Source: an uncultured Nostocoides sp.
GTDB taxonomy: Bacteria; Actinomycetota; Actinomycetes; Actinomycetales; Dermatophilaceae
Length of the DNA: 64,000 bases
Direction: 5' to 3'
NCBI GenBank assembly: GCA_937873315.1
Contig: CALMQX010000034.1
Span: 124,001 to 188,000 of the forward strand
The notes under the pieces were generated by a model. That model did not search any database. It worked only from the letters and a program-made list of their open reading frames with translations, and had not been told where the DNA came from. This document shows, piece after piece, positions 34,004 to 43,591 of this stretch (the first letter of the stretch is position 1; each line of letters starts with the position of its first letter). The translations under genes and the position numbers were made by a program.

Positions 34004-35047
34004 TTAGGGCTCGACGATCACCGTCTGCGCGGCCGACACCGCGGAGCCCGCACCCACCGGGATCTGCAGCTCAAGATCTACCGGCAGCGACCGTTTGACC
34101 ACGGCGAGCGCGATCGGGCCGTCCTGCTCATGCCTGGCCACCGTCGTCACGCGCCCGACGGCCCGGCCACCGACCTCGATCGGCGTCCCGGCCTCCGGCA
34201 GCACATGCCCCGACCCGTCGAGATGCAAGAACACCAGTCGCCGCGGCGGGCGGCCTAGATTCTTGACCCGCGCCACGGTCTCTTGCCCGCGGTAGCAGCC
34301 CTTGTGCAGATGCACGGCCGTGCGCAGCCAGTCCACCTCATGCGGGATCGTCCGATGGTCGGTCTCGAAGCCCAGCCGGGGCCGCCAAGCCGCGACCCGC
34401 AACGCCTCCAGCGCCCACATACCCGCCAGCGGCCGCTCGCCCACGACAGCGTCGAGTTCCGCCCGGGGCACGATCACCTCACGCCACGCCCAGCCCGCAC
34501 CGGGGTGCCCCTCCACCGGACCGTATGCCGCGGTGTCGCCCACGAGCCCGGGCCACCGGTCAACCCATGCCATCGGCTCGCCAGCCTCGGATTCACGCGA
34601 GACTGGCTCTCCCACAACGGCATACGCGTCGCTGACGTCCGCGACGTCAACCCTCAGCATGAACCTCATCGAGGTCAACCATGCAGTCAGGACTTCGGCG
34701 GTGCCAGGCTCGACGGACAGCCAGGTCCGCTCACCGTCGTCGACCACATGGAGGGCGTGCTCGATGTGGCCATGCGGGGAGAGCACCAGCGACTCGGTCG
34801 ACTCGCGCACACCCAGCCCAGTCAACTGCTGGGTGGTCATCGAATGCAGCCAGGACAGCCGATCCGGGCCGCTGACCGTGAGCACACCCCGGTGGGAGAG
34901 GTCGACGCAGGCCAAGCCTTCCCGGAGCAGCCGCTGCTCACGTGCCGGCTGACCGTAATGCGCAGCGACCCCGGCATCCATACCGTCACCCGCGACGGCA
35001 CCCTCGCGAGCCAAGAGCGGCGAGGGCAGCACCAGTTCGCCGCTCAC
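34004..35047 (-). CDS. ygfZ: YgfZ/GcvT-like folate-binding protein (Fe-S cluster maintenance)
   Basis: The 347-residue protein has the GcvT-like fold and the diagnostic C-terminal motif KGCYRGQE, whose Cys marks the YgfZ family. The family binds tetrahydrofolate and supports synthesis or repair of certain iron-sulfur enzymes. The GTG at 35047 overlaps the stop of the Fur gene (GTGA) and is preferred to an ATG-like start five codons upstream. Pairing with a metal-responsive Fur-family regulator hints at iron-sulfur stress control (inference). Confidence 0.9.
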   Translation of the reverse strand: MSGELVLPSPLLAREGAVAGDGMDAGVAAHYGQPAREQRLLREGLACVDLSHRGVLTVSGPDRLSWLHSMTTQQLTGLGVRESTESLVLSPHGHIEHALHVVDDGERTWLSVEPGTAEVLTAWLTSMRFMLRVDVADVSDAYAVVGEPVSRESEAGEPMAWVDRWPGLVGDTAAYGPVEGHPGAGWAWREVIVPRAELDAVVGERPLAGMWALEALRVAAWRPRLGFETDHRTIPHEVDWLRTAVHLHKGCYRGQETVARVKNLGRPPRRLVFLHLDGSGHVLPEAGTPIEVGGRAVGRVTTVARHEQDGPIALAVVKRSLPVDLELQIPVGAGSAVSAAQTVIVEP

Positions 35048-35463
35048 GAGCCCTCCCGGCACGAGCGGCAGAGCCCGTGGATGGCCGCATGTGCGACATC
35101 CGCCTGAAAGCCCAGGCGCGCGTCCAGCCGTTCGACCAGCACGTCGGCGATCTCGAGCGGCGCCTCACCGACCGAGCCACAGCGTCGGCACACCACATGA
35201 ACGTGGGTGGCGTGCTCGAGCAGGTGATAGCTCGGTGCTCGATGATCCACATGCGTGTGGCTGACCAGCCCCAACTCCTGCAGCGCCTCCAGCGAGCGAT
35301 AAACCGTGGAGGCGGGCACGGCAGCGCCGCCATCACCGGCGACCTGCTCGGCGATCTCCTCGGGCGTGCCATGCCCCAACGCTCGAACCGCCGCGAGCAC
35401 CCGCTCGCGCTGCGGCGTCAGGCGCTTGCCCTGAGCCCGCAGCCGCTCACCGAGTTCACTCAC
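35044..35463 (-). CDS. Fur-family metalloregulator
   Basis: A 139-residue Fur-family repressor: winged helix (about 1-80; RLTPQRERVLAAV, PASTVYRSLEALQELGLVSH), then a dimer/metal domain with HTHVDHRAPSYH, HVHVVCRRCG and the terminal CRSC. The two CxxC pairs give a structural zinc site and the histidine cluster a sensing site. The pattern cannot by eye decide between iron (Fur) and zinc (Zur) sensing; the short form with two CxxC pairs resembles mycobacterial Zur/FurB. It is co-translated with ygfZ. Confidence 0.9.
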   Translation of the reverse strand: MSELGERLRAQGKRLTPQRERVLAAVRALGHGTPEEIAEQVAGDGGAAVPASTVYRSLEALQELGLVSHTHVDHRAPSYHLLEHATHVHVVCRRCGSVGEAPLEIADVLVERLDARLGFQADVAHAAIHGLCRSCREGS

Positions 35464-35491
35464 TCATCCACTGTATGCCGCACCAGGTTCG

Positions 35492-35497
35492 TACACT
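35492..35497 (+). promoter_or_regulatory. -10 element of a leaderless LCP gene
   Basis: TACACT ends seven bases before GTG 35504, which itself lacks a ribosome site. The transcript should start at or next to the start codon. Confidence 0.5.
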
Positions 35498-35503
35498 GCC
35501 TGA

Positions 35504-36499
35504 GTGTCAACCGACGGCCACGAGCGCTCCAGGACCCGCAAGGCTCTCATCGCGCTGCTGGTGCTGCTCACTCTCATCGTCGGCGGCATGGCCGGTTTCG
35601 CCTGGTTGATCAACCACACCATCGATGACAACGTCAGCCGCGAGCTCAGCCTGCCCACGTCCGGCCCGGTGGATGACAGCGGCGACCCGATCACCCTCCC
35701 CACCGGCACCGGCGTGAACATCCTGCTGATCGGCTCGGACGCCCGCCCCGAGGACACCTTCAGCCGCTCGGACGTGATGGTGCTCGTGCACCTGCCCGAG
35801 GACCGCTCGCAAATCCAACTCATTCACTTCCCGCGCGACCTCTACGTCCCCATTCCCGGCCACGGCAGCAACAAGCTGAATGCGGCATACGCCTTCGGCG
35901 GCGCCCCCCTCGTGGTCGAGGCCATCCAGAATCTTGCGGGCATCAAGATCGACCACCTGGCGCTCATCGACTTCGAGGGATTCAAGCGGATGACCGACGC
36001 GGTGGGCGGCGTGCGGGTGTATGCCGAGGAGGCCAGCGACGGTTCGGGCAATGGTGGGCCGGTAGCCATCCACCAGGGCTGGAATGACCTCAATGGCGAG
36101 CAAGCCCTGTATTTCGTTCGCGAGCGCTACCAACTCAGCCAAGGGGACATCTCGCGCGGCCGCCGACAGATGGCCTTCGTCAAGGCCCTGATGACCAAGG
36201 CCCTGAGCCGCGAGACGATCACCAATCCCAAGCGGGTGCTCGATTTCGCCGATGCCGCCTCGTCCAATCTCGTGGTGGATGACGGGTTCACCATGGATCG
36301 GATGCGGGATTACGCCTTTTCGCTGCGCTCGGTACGCAGCAAGGACATCGTCTTCATCACGGCGCCCTACTCGGGGCTAGGTTCCGACCCCAGCGCCGGT
36401 TCGATCGTCGTGCTCGACCGCGCCAAGATGACCCAACTCGGCGAGTTGATCCGCACCGACCGCCTCAGCGAGTGGCAGGCAAGCACAGTCATCCCCTGA
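35504..36499 (+). CDS. LytR-CpsA-Psr (LCP) cell-wall glycopolymer ligase
   Basis: The 331-residue protein has a short cytoplasmic head, one membrane helix (about 13-36) and an extracellular LCP domain. Conserved features are NILLIGSDARPEDTFSRSDVMVLVHL, the arginine/aspartate pair in HFPRDLYVPIPGHG, KLNAAYAFGGA and the FVRERYQLSQGDISRGRRQ segment; the arginines and aspartates bind the polyprenyl-pyrophosphate and metal. The family links teichoic acids, arabinogalactan or capsule to peptidoglycan. The C-terminal LytR_C domain is absent. The GTG start is apparently leaderless. Confidence 0.93.
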   Translation: MSTDGHERSRTRKALIALLVLLTLIVGGMAGFAWLINHTIDDNVSRELSLPTSGPVDDSGDPITLPTGTGVNILLIGSDARPEDTFSRSDVMVLVHLPEDRSQIQLIHFPRDLYVPIPGHGSNKLNAAYAFGGAPLVVEAIQNLAGIKIDHLALIDFEGFKRMTDAVGGVRVYAEEASDGSGNGGPVAIHQGWNDLNGEQALYFVRERYQLSQGDISRGRRQMAFVKALMTKALSRETITNPKRVLDFADAASSNLVVDDGFTMDRMRDYAFSLRSVRSKDIVFITAPYSGLGSDPSAGSIVVLDRAKMTQLGELIRTDRLSEWQASTVIP

Positions 36500-36533
36500 C
36501 CCGCGGCCCCTGTGCCCGGCGACCAGTCAGGGA

Positions 36534-37040
36534 TCACTCGACCCGGCGCAGCTCCGCGGAGACATGCGAGGTCATCTCGACCCCCATGGCGGCCATGTCC
36601 ATGACCCACATCAAGCGGGACTCGACCAATCCGTACAGACGATGCCCGGCCGTATAGGCCTTGGCTGAGGGTGAGCGCATCACGCCGTCCGTGCTGATCT
36701 CGATCTTCGCGGGCTGCGCCACACCGGCATACATCTCGACGAAACCGGTCGGGTGGGTCAAGAGGAGCTCGACATTCGTGCCATCAGCCTCGGCCGGCTG
36801 AGGGCGCCAGATGCCCAGCTCGGTCGCCAACGGCCGCACCCGCTGCCCATCAGCGTCCAGAAGCCAGGTGTGCGAATGCCACTCCAAGAACGGTCGGCCG
36901 TCATGCGAGCAGATGATCTCTTGACCGAACTGCTGGGACTCGATGGTGGGATAGCCCACCACGCCCGCACCCTCCCAACGGCCGATAAGCCAGGCCAGCG
37001 GGGCGACATCGGGATGGATGCTGTCATCGAGGGTGAACAC
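36534..37040 (-). CDS. Nitrobindin-like FABP-family haem protein (DUF1794)
   Basis: The 168-residue beta-barrel protein opens with LAWLIGRWEGAGVVGYPTI, the GxWxGxGxxxYP motif of nitrobindins and THAP4-like domains, and has His in EWHSHTWLLD. The family binds ferric haem and reacts with nitric oxide or peroxynitrite. A conserved terminal proximal His is probable in MTSHVSAEL. The first of two adjacent GTG codons (37043, 37040) starts it; there is no ribosome site and a -10 (TACGAT on the minus strand) lies close before them, so the mRNA is probably leaderless. It is divergent from a DsrE-like gene with only 25 bases between. Confidence 0.87.
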   Translation of the reverse strand: MFTLDDSIHPDVAPLAWLIGRWEGAGVVGYPTIESQQFGQEIICSHDGRPFLEWHSHTWLLDADGQRVRPLATELGIWRPQPAEADGTNVELLLTHPTGFVEMYAGVAQPAKIEISTDGVMRSPSAKAYTAGHRLYGLVESRLMWVMDMAAMGVEMTSHVSAELRRVE

Positions 37041-37065
37041 CACGCACCGATCGTAGTCTGGTGGC
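37041..37065. promoter_or_regulatory. Overlapping divergent leaderless promoters
   Basis: On the plus strand TAGTCT (37054-37059) lies six bases before GTG 37066; on the minus strand TACGAT (complement of 37050-37055) lies six to nine bases before GTG 37043/37040. The two -10 hexamers share bases 37054-37055, so both promoters cannot be melted by polymerase at the same time. Confidence 0.55.
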
Positions 37066-37428
37066 GTGCAGCGCGCTCTGGTCATCAAAATCACCTGCGG
37101 GGTCGAAGCACCCGAGCGGCTTAACCAAGCCCTGACGGTGGCCGCGACGGCGGCGGCGGCCGGTGTCGACCTCTCCGTGTGGCTGACCGGAGAGGCCACC
37201 TGGATGGCCGTGCCGGGGCGGGCCCAGGAGTTCACGATGCCGCATGCTGCCGCCGCCGCCGACTTGATCGAAGCCATTCGAGCCGCCGGCCGAATCACGG
37301 TGTGCAGTCAGTGCGCCCTGCGCCGCGAGTTGACCGAGGCGGACCTGCTGGACGGGATCGGCATTCGGGGCGCTGCGGCCTACGTGGAGGAGATCACCGC
37401 GGTTGGTGTCCAGGCGCTGGTGTACTGA
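37066..37428 (+). CDS. DsrE-family sulfur-relay-like protein
   Basis: This 120-residue protein has the DsrE/DsrF fold order: MQRALVIKITCGVEAPERLNQALTVA, a central VSVWLTGEATWM-type segment (VDLSVWLTGEA), and CSQCALRREL near 98-107. The CxxC pair (Cys98, Cys101 region) could carry persulfide sulfur. DsrE-like proteins move sulfur between partners, but many small actinobacterial members are uncharacterised. The GTG start is apparently leaderless. Confidence 0.82.
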   Translation: MQRALVIKITCGVEAPERLNQALTVAATAAAAGVDLSVWLTGEATWMAVPGRAQEFTMPHAAAAADLIEAIRAAGRITVCSQCALRRELTEADLLDGIGIRGAAAYVEEITAVGVQALVY

Positions 37429-37440
37429 GCCCGCTCGCGA

Positions 37441-38283
37441 TCACAGTGGCAACGCGCGCGAGAGCGTGGTCGCGGCGACGCCGATCGACAGCAATCCCGC
37501 GGCCGCCGCACTGATCTGGCCTCGCCGGGAGGCGATCCCCGGCAACACAGACAGAATCCGCTGGACCGGGTAGGCCAGGGCCGCACACACGGCGCCGACG
37601 ACCGCGTCGACGGCCCGCACCGGCGCGGCATAGAGCGCGACGACGCCCAGCGCGCACAGGGCACCGAGCACCATCGCGGCCAGCCACATCACCCGGCGGT
37701 AGGTCGCCTGGCCGCAGCCCAGTTCGGCCACGGCAGCCGCTGCCGCGCCGGCCAGTGCGGCCAGCACCACGCGCTGTCCGTCCTCGGTGCGAGCCACCGG
37801 AGCCAGCATGCCGCCGATGGTGACCACGGCGATGCCGAAGGCCGTGATCGCGGTGGATTGCACGAGCCGGGGGCGGCCGTCGCGCCGAACCAACTGATGA
37901 ACGAACATCACCATCAAGCCAGCCGCGAGCGCCACCGGGACGAAGCGGGCGTATGCCGGCTCGTCCGTGAAGGAGACCGCCACGGCAGCGACCACAGCCG
38001 CAACGCCGATCGCCAGCGAGGAACCGATGCGGCTCGGTGAACCGAGCAAGCGGGGCCAGCCCCACGCGAGAATGACGCCCACAGCGGCCAGGCCGGCGGC
38101 GAGGATGGCGTAGTCGGAGGCCGCCGCCAAACTCAGCAGAATCGCCAACAAGGCGCTGGTGGTTGCCAGGATTGGGCGTGGCATGGTGGCAAGCGGGGAG
38201 AGCACCGGTTCGCTCTCGAGGGCCTCTCGGCGAGCCCGTCGCGCAGCCCGGGTCTCGAGCTCGTCACTGGTCACGGCGGCCAT
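37441..38283 (-). CDS. Polytopic membrane protein, unknown function
   Basis: A 280-residue protein with an Arg-rich cytoplasmic head ([13 protein letters not shown]) and eight or so hydrophobic segments from about residue 35 to the end. No transporter motif is visible. The ATG at 38283 is chosen because the 20 codons upstream are basic and reach the next gene. Similar Ala/Val-rich proteins are common next to MoaD/ThiS-like genes in actinomycetes, but no role is known to me. Confidence 0.72.
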   Translation of the reverse strand: MAAVTSDELETRAARRARREALESEPVLSPLATMPRPILATTSALLAILLSLAAASDYAILAAGLAAVGVILAWGWPRLLGSPSRIGSSLAIGVAAVVAAVAVSFTDEPAYARFVPVALAAGLMVMFVHQLVRRDGRPRLVQSTAITAFGIAVVTIGGMLAPVARTEDGQRVVLAALAGAAAAAVAELGCGQATYRRVMWLAAMVLGALCALGVVALYAAPVRAVDAVVGAVCAALAYPVQRILSVLPGIASRRGQISAAAAGLLSIGVAATTLSRALPL

Positions 38284-38311
38284 CCTGTCACTATCCACGG
38301 CCGCAGCGGGA

Positions 38312-38587
38312 TCAACCACCCGCAAAGGGCGGCAGCACCTCAAGGACCGCGGACCCCTCGATCGCGGCCGAGTAGTCGCTGCGGAGCCCGTCGAGCAGGA
38401 GGCTGCAGGCCGGGAGCACCTCGACCAGGGCCGTGTGCCGGGTGCTCAGCTCGGCGATCAGCTCGCCCAGGCTGGCGCCGGCGGCCATGACCAGGGTCTC
38501 CTCCTCGACACCGGCGGCCGCCCGGGCACCGGCCCAGTACCGCACGGTGATCACCGTTTCGTGGACGGCGGGGGACTCTGGCGACAT
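38312..38587 (-). CDS. MoaD/ThiS-family sulfur-carrier-like protein
   Basis: The 91-residue beta-grasp protein ends in the required Gly-Gly (LPPFAGG), where sulfur would be carried as a thiocarboxylate after adenylation. It also shows [15 protein letters not shown], typical of MoaD-like rather than ThiS proteins. No moaE, thiG or E1-like enzyme is in the window, so the pathway (molybdopterin, thiamine or another) is open. It is divergent from glnR. Confidence 0.88.
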   Translation of the reverse strand: MSPESPAVHETVITVRYWAGARAAAGVEEETLVMAAGASLGELIAELSTRHTALVEVLPACSLLLDGLRSDYSAAIEGSAVLEVLPPFAGG

Positions 38588-38594
38588 AACGACC

Positions 38595-38600
38595 TATCCT
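38595..38600 (+). promoter_or_regulatory. -10 element upstream of glnR
   Basis: TATCCT stands eight bases before the ATG at 38609 and no ribosome site lies between, so glnR is probably leaderless. Confidence 0.45.
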
Positions 38601-38608
38601 GGAACGTG

Positions 38609-39319
38609 ATGGCGGAGCTGTTGTTGATGACCAACACCGTGGCTCCGAGTGCGGAGATCTTGCCCGCGCTCGGGCTACTGGCTCACCATGTTCGCATCCT
38701 TCCGGCCGAGGCGGCTGCACTCATCGACGCCCCGCCGTGCGATGCCATCCTGATCGACGCCCGCCGCGAGCTCGCCCTCGCCCGCTCGCTGTGCCGGGTG
38801 ATCCTTGCCACCGGGTCCTCCAAACCTCTGATGGCCATCGTCACCGAGGGGGGCCTGGCTGGGGTCAGCGCCGACTGGGGCATCGACGATGTCCTCCTCG
38901 ACAGCGCGGGGCCGGCAGAGGTCGAGGCCCGACTGCGGTTGTCCATTGGGCGGGCCGGTGACGCCGATCCGGTGGCCGATGGGCCGATCACCACCGGGGC
39001 CCTGGTCATCGATGAGGGCACCTACACCGTGCGCCTGCGCGGCCAAACGGTCGACCTGACCTACAAGGAGTTCGAGCTCCTCAAGTACCTCGCCCAGCAC
39101 GCCGGCCGGGTCTTCACCCGAAGCCAGTTGCTCCAAGAGGTCTGGGGGTATGACTACTTCGGGGGTACCCGCACGGTCGACGTCCACGTCCGACGGCTGC
39201 GCGCCAAGCTCGGGACGGACTACGAGACGCTGATCGGTACCGTCCGCAATGTCGGCTACCGCTTCGTCCCCGAGGACACTCAGGTGGCCGAGGCAATCCC
39301 CGCCGATGCCGCGCCCTAA
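38609..39319 (+). CDS. glnR: GlnR-type orphan response regulator of nitrogen metabolism
   Basis: The 236-residue protein begins [32 protein letters not shown], the distinctive N-terminus of actinobacterial GlnR. The atypical receiver keeps an Asp in ILIDARREL but lacks the full acidic pocket, so it is not controlled by a classic kinase. The OmpR-type winged helix (about 130-220) shows [26 protein letters not shown] and [15 protein letters not shown]. GlnR controls glutamine synthetase, ammonium uptake and other nitrogen genes. It is followed at once by mshD, the same order as Rv0818-Rv0819 in Mycobacterium tuberculosis. Confidence 0.92.
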   Translation: MAELLLMTNTVAPSAEILPALGLLAHHVRILPAEAAALIDAPPCDAILIDARRELALARSLCRVILATGSSKPLMAIVTEGGLAGVSADWGIDDVLLDSAGPAEVEARLRLSIGRAGDADPVADGPITTGALVIDEGTYTVRLRGQTVDLTYKEFELLKYLAQHAGRVFTRSQLLQEVWGYDYFGGTRTVDVHVRRLRAKLGTDYETLIGTVRNVGYRFVPEDTQVAEAIPADAAP

Positions 39320-39322
39320 GCC

Positions 39323-40210
39323 GTGACGCCCCAGTTGGAGCGCCTGCGCGGACCGCTGAGCGGCGACCAGGTCGCCGCCATTTCGGCGCTTGCCGCCGCT
39401 GCTGAGGCGGTCGATGGTGAGGCACCCCTGTCTGAGTCCTTCCTGCTGTCCCTGGTCACCGATGACAGCAGCCACATCCTCTCCGACGGCGGAAGTAGCG
39501 GATACGCGCAGGTGATGGACGGTGGAGCCTGCGAATTCGTCGTCCACCCCGATCACCGGGGTCGCGGCCTGGGCTCCGCCTTGCTGGCGGCGGCCATCGA
39601 TCTCGGCGCCCGCAGCGTGTGGGCTCATGGCAGCCTTCCGGCGGCCCGGGCGTTCGCCCAAGGGCACGGATTGCGGGTGCTTCGCGAGTTGCACCTGATG
39701 ACCCGACCCCTCACCGAAGCGGACGCGGCCGACCCGGACCTCCCATCCTGGGTCGAGGTCACCACCTTTGCCGCGCGCCCGGACCTGGCCGCCCTCACCG
39801 ATCTCAACGCCGCGGCCTTCGCCAGCCACCCGGAGCAGGGTGCCCTCACGATGGCGGATATCGCGTCGCGCATGGCGCAATCTTGGTTCGACCCGGCCGG
39901 GCTGATCTTCCTGCTGGACCGGGGCGACCCGCACCGCGGCCCGATCGCCTTCCACTGGACCAAGCGAGCCGCGTCCGCGGATGCCGCCCACGCCGAGGGC
40001 GAGGTCTACGTGGTTGGCGTGCACCCGGCATACCAAGGGCGGGGCCTGTCCAGAGCGTTGACCTTGCTCGGCACCGCCTACCTCGCCCGCAATGGGGTGC
40101 ACCTGGTGCACCTGTACGTCGATGGCGACAATGCCGCGGCGCTGCGGACGTACACCTCCCTGGGCTTCCAGATCGCGCACACCGACACCCAACTGGCCAT
40201 CACGCAGTGA
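39323..40210 (+). CDS. mshD: Mycothiol synthase
   Basis: A 295-residue protein with two GNAT domains: the first carries [16 protein letters not shown] (acetyl-CoA pyrophosphate loop), the second [26 protein letters not shown] and ends with [21 protein letters not shown]. This tandem arrangement and the LYVDGDN motif identify MshD, which acetylates Cys-GlcN-Ins to give mycothiol, the main thiol of actinomycetes. The GTG start is three bases after the glnR stop. Confidence 0.95.
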   Translation: MTPQLERLRGPLSGDQVAAISALAAAAEAVDGEAPLSESFLLSLVTDDSSHILSDGGSSGYAQVMDGGACEFVVHPDHRGRGLGSALLAAAIDLGARSVWAHGSLPAARAFAQGHGLRVLRELHLMTRPLTEADAADPDLPSWVEVTTFAARPDLAALTDLNAAAFASHPEQGALTMADIASRMAQSWFDPAGLIFLLDRGDPHRGPIAFHWTKRAASADAAHAEGEVYVVGVHPAYQGRGLSRALTLLGTAYLARNGVHLVHLYVDGDNAAALRTYTSLGFQIAHTDTQLAITQ

Positions 40211-40274
40211 GCCAGGCGGCGGAATGCCGCACACTCCCCTGTCACGGACCGGCCAAGCCTGCCAGGATGAAGGC

Positions 40275-42485
40275 ATGACTGTAGGCACCTCGCTGACCGC
40301 CCACCGGGCTCGCGCTGCCAACGGCCGCTTCATGCGTGTCGTCAGTGGCCCACCCGCTGCGCTGGATGAGTCCGGCCTGCCCAGTGACCGCTTCCTGGAT
40401 CGCGAGATCTCGTGGCTCCAGTTCAATGAACGCGTCCTTCTGCTCGCCGGTGACCCCACCATTCCGCTGCTCGAACGTGCCCGCTATCTCGCGATCTTCA
40501 CCTCCAACCTCGATGAGTTCTTCATGGTTCGGGTCGCCGGGCTCAAGCGACGCATCGCCACGGGGATCGCCGTCCGCTCAGCCTCCGGGCTGGAGCCGCG
40601 TGAGGTCCTCGAGCAGCTCTCGCTGGTGAGCGCGGACCTCCTCACCGAGCAAGCCAGGTTGTTCCGCGAGGAGGTGGCGCCCGCACTTGAGGAGGAGGGC
40701 ATTCGCCTGGTTCGTTGGGCCGAGCTCTCACCGGACGAACAGGCCAGGCTCGGGGAGGTCTTCCGCGACCAAGTCTTCCCCGTGCTGACCCCACTGGCGG
40801 TCGACCCGGCGCACCCGTTCCCCTACATCTCCGGGCTCTCCCTCAACCTCGCGGTGCTGCTGGTGAACCCCCGCACCCAGAAGGAGCACTTCGCTCGGGT
40901 CAAGGTGCCGCCGCTGCTGCCGCGCTTGCTGCGCATCGAGCCCCCACCGGGCGAATCTGCCCTGGCCGACCTGTACAACACCCGTTTTGTCCCCCTCGAG
41001 GACGTCATTGCGGCCCACCTGACCGAGCTCTTTCCGGGGATGGACGTCACGGCCCACTTCACCTTCCGGGTCACCCGCAATGAGGACGTCGAGGTCGAAG
41101 AGGATGACGCCGAGAACCTCCTGACCGCGTTGGAGCGGGAACTCACGCGGCGGCGCTTTGGGCCGCCGGTCCGGCTGGAGGTCGAGGAGGATGTCGACGA
41201 GGACGTCCTTGAGCTGCTCGTCCGCGAACTCGGGGTTGCCCCGAATGAGGTGTACCACCTGCCGGCGCCACTGGATCTTCGGGCGCTGAACATCATTGCC
41301 GACCTGGAGCGCTCGGATCTGCACTTCCCGCCCTTCATGGCCCGGACCAACCCGGACCTGGCTCCGACCGAGTCGGCCAAGGCTCGAGACATCTTCGCGA
41401 GTATCCGGAAGCAGGACGTACTGCTCCAACACCCCTATGACTCGTTTTCGACCTCCGTTCAGGCCTTCATCGAGCAGGCGGCCGCCGATCCCCGGGTCCT
41501 CGCCATCAAGCAGACCTTGTATCGCACCTCGGGGGATAGCCCGATCGTGGACGCCCTCATCGACGCCGCCGAGGCTGGCAAGCAGGTGCTCGCGGTGGTG
41601 GAGATCAAGGCGCGCTTCGACGAGCAGAACAACATCAGTTGGGCGCGCAAACTCGAGCATGCTGGCGTGCACGTGGTCTACGGCATCGTGGGACTCAAAA
41701 CGCACGCCAAGTTAGCCCTCGTCGTGCGCCAAGAGGCCGAAGGCCTGCGCCGCTACTGCCATGTGGGAACCGGCAACTACAACCCCAAGACCGCCCGCTT
41801 GTACGAAGACTTCGGCCTGCTGACCGACGACGAGACGGTGGCCGCAGACCTCACCCGGCTGTTCAACCAGCTCTCCGGGATCGCGCCACGCAGCCGGTTC
41901 AAGCGGCTGCTCGTGGCCCCGCGCTCCATGCGATCTGGTCTCTTGGAGCGGATCGGCGAGCAGATCGAGGTCGAACGCGCGAACCCCGGCACCGGCTATG
42001 TCGGCTGGAAGGTGAACTCGATTGTCGACGAGACCTTGATCGACGCGCTCTATCGGGCCTCGCAGGCCGGAGTTCGGGTCCAGTTGTGGGTCCGAGGGAT
42101 CTGCGCGCTACGCCCCGGCGTCGAGGGCTACTCCGAGCACATCGAAGTCCGCTCCGTGCTCGGCCGATTCCTGGAGCACTCGCGGGTGTTCATCTTCGGT
42201 GAGGGTGCGGACGCCGAGGTCCTCATCGGCAGCGGCGACATGATGCACCGCAACCTCGATCGGCGGGTCGAGGCGCTCGTGCGACTCACCGAGGAACGGC
42301 ATATCGCCGACCTCACCTCGCTGATGGCGCGTGGCATGAGCGATGACTACCAGCACTTCGTCCTCGGGCCCGATGGTCGCTGGACTCGGGAGCATCTCGA
42401 CGCGCACGGGCAGCCCCTGCCGCACATTCAGGACGCGATGATTGACCTGCACGCCAGCCGTCGACGGAAGGCGCGTCGACGGTGA
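40275..42485 (+). CDS. ppk1: Polyphosphate kinase 1
   Basis: The 736-residue enzyme makes inorganic polyphosphate from ATP and works in reverse. The N domain opens with [19 protein letters not shown] and [11 protein letters not shown]. The two phospholipase-D-like C domains have the catalytic histidines in [12 protein letters not shown] (the phosphorylated His) and in the [19 protein letters not shown] stretch, plus [15 protein letters not shown]. The start at 40275 lies just before the conserved head; upstream in-frame codons overlap mshD and are rejected. It is coupled to the next gene by GTGA. Confidence 0.96.
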   Translation: MTVGTSLTAHRARAANGRFMRVVSGPPAALDESGLPSDRFLDREISWLQFNERVLLLAGDPTIPLLERARYLAIFTSNLDEFFMVRVAGLKRRIATGIAVRSASGLEPREVLEQLSLVSADLLTEQARLFREEVAPALEEEGIRLVRWAELSPDEQARLGEVFRDQVFPVLTPLAVDPAHPFPYISGLSLNLAVLLVNPRTQKEHFARVKVPPLLPRLLRIEPPPGESALADLYNTRFVPLEDVIAAHLTELFPGMDVTAHFTFRVTRNEDVEVEEDDAENLLTALERELTRRRFGPPVRLEVEEDVDEDVLELLVRELGVAPNEVYHLPAPLDLRALNIIADLERSDLHFPPFMARTNPDLAPTESAKARDIFASIRKQDVLLQHPYDSFSTSVQAFIEQAAADPRVLAIKQTLYRTSGDSPIVDALIDAAEAGKQVLAVVEIKARFDEQNNISWARKLEHAGVHVVYGIVGLKTHAKLALVVRQEAEGLRRYCHVGTGNYNPKTARLYEDFGLLTDDETVAADLTRLFNQLSGIAPRSRFKRLLVAPRSMRSGLLERIGEQIEVERANPGTGYVGWKVNSIVDETLIDALYRASQAGVRVQLWVRGICALRPGVEGYSEHIEVRSVLGRFLEHSRVFIFGEGADAEVLIGSGDMMHRNLDRRVEALVRLTEERHIADLTSLMARGMSDDYQHFVLGPDGRWTREHLDAHGQPLPHIQDAMIDLHASRRRKARRR

Positions 42486-43429
42486 GGATCCCGGCCGCCG
42501 GCACGGTCCCCTGGCGGGTGACGGCCGGCACTCTTGAAGTTGCGCTCGTGCACCGCCCCCGCTATGACGACTGGTCGTGGGCCAAGGGCAAACTCGACAA
42601 GGGCGAAGAGTGGCCGATCGCGGCGACGCGGGAGACCGCCGAGGAGACCGGGCTGGAGGTGCGCCTGGGTCTGCCCTTGCCCGAGTCTCGCTACACCGTC
42701 CTGGACCGCCTGGGCTCCCCGGACGAGAAGGTGGTGCGCTACTGGGCTGCTCAGGTCACGGGTGGCCACGGCCGACTCATCAACGAAATCGACGAGGTGG
42801 CCTGGCTCGACGCTCAAGGCGCCTTCGATCGGCTGGACTACTCCCGGGACCGCGATCAGTTGCTGGCCGTCGTGCGAGCCCACCAACTTGACCTGCTCGA
42901 TACGCACCCGTTTGTCCTCGTGCGGCACGCCAAGGCCGTCGCGCGCAGTGACTATAAGGGCAAGCGGGACTGGCTGCGTCCACTCGATGACGTGGGCTTT
43001 GCCCGCAGCGGGGTCCTCGCGGACATCCTTGCGGCATACGGGATTACGCGTGTGGTCACCTCATCGGCCACGCGCTGCTCCCAGACGGTCGAGCCGTATG
43101 CCGCACGCGCGGGCTTGCCCGTGCGGCGCAAGCGCGGCCTGTCCGAGGAGGGCTTCGATGAGCAGGCGGCCAAGGCCCCCCGGATTCTTCGCCGAGAGTT
43201 CGAGCGCGGCGTGCCGGTGGCCGTGTGCTCACATGGGCCGGTCTTGCCGGCCCTGGTCGATGAGCTGACGCAGCGGATGGCCTTGGATATCCCCGGTGCC
43301 GTACACATGGTCGAGTTGCTGAGCGAGGCCCGCGATGATCGGCTCATCAAGGGCGAAGCCTTGGTCTGTCATGTGACCGGAAGCGGCTCGGACGCCCGGA
43401 TCGTCGCGGTGGAGCGGCACGTTCCCTGA
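42482..43429 (+). CDS. mutT1: MutT1-like Nudix hydrolase fused to a histidine phosphatase
   Basis: The 315-residue protein joins a Nudix domain (1-140; box [22 protein letters not shown]) to a histidine-phosphatase domain (about 142-315; [10 protein letters not shown] with the RHG-type motif as RHA, and [11 protein letters not shown]). This is the layout of mycobacterial MutT1, which cleans 8-oxo-dGTP and breaks dinucleoside polyphosphates. It directly follows ppk1 with a four-base overlap, as in several actinomycetes, tying polyphosphate and nucleotide housekeeping. Confidence 0.92.
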   Translation: MRIPAAGTVPWRVTAGTLEVALVHRPRYDDWSWAKGKLDKGEEWPIAATRETAEETGLEVRLGLPLPESRYTVLDRLGSPDEKVVRYWAAQVTGGHGRLINEIDEVAWLDAQGAFDRLDYSRDRDQLLAVVRAHQLDLLDTHPFVLVRHAKAVARSDYKGKRDWLRPLDDVGFARSGVLADILAAYGITRVVTSSATRCSQTVEPYAARAGLPVRRKRGLSEEGFDEQAAKAPRILRREFERGVPVAVCSHGPVLPALVDELTQRMALDIPGAVHMVELLSEARDDRLIKGEALVCHVTGSGSDARIVAVERHVP

Positions 43430-43475
43430 GCCGCTGGGGTCGCTTCTCGCGGCATACCGGGTTAGCCTTGACGAC

Positions 43476-43564
43476 GCATGTGCCGGGCTGCGGCAGCCCC
43501 GGGTCCCAACATCAGCCGCTACGAGCGGCCACGCGCCGTGAGGCGCTCCCAGCCCGGCACATGC
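43476..43564. ncRNA. Candidate structured RNA between convergent genes
   Basis: A perfect 15-bp stem (43476-43490 with 43550-43564) encloses 59 bases holding two further hairpins: GCCGC-TACGA-GCGGC (43515-43529) and GCGCC-GTGA-GGCGC (43533-43546, a GNRA-type tetraloop). The 5' arm can instead form a local hairpin, GGGCTG-CGG-CAGCCC (43485-43499), so two mutually exclusive folds exist. It may be only an elaborate bidirectional terminator, but the branched fold suggests an RNA. No known family is recognised. Confidence 0.4.
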
Positions 43565-43591
43565 TCACGACATCGCCCTAGGGGTATGCCC

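Noticed and set aside
38675-40462. 595-residue minus-strand open frame across glnR, mshD and ppk1
   Set aside because: Overlaps three firmly identified plus-strand genes and has shadow-type composition.
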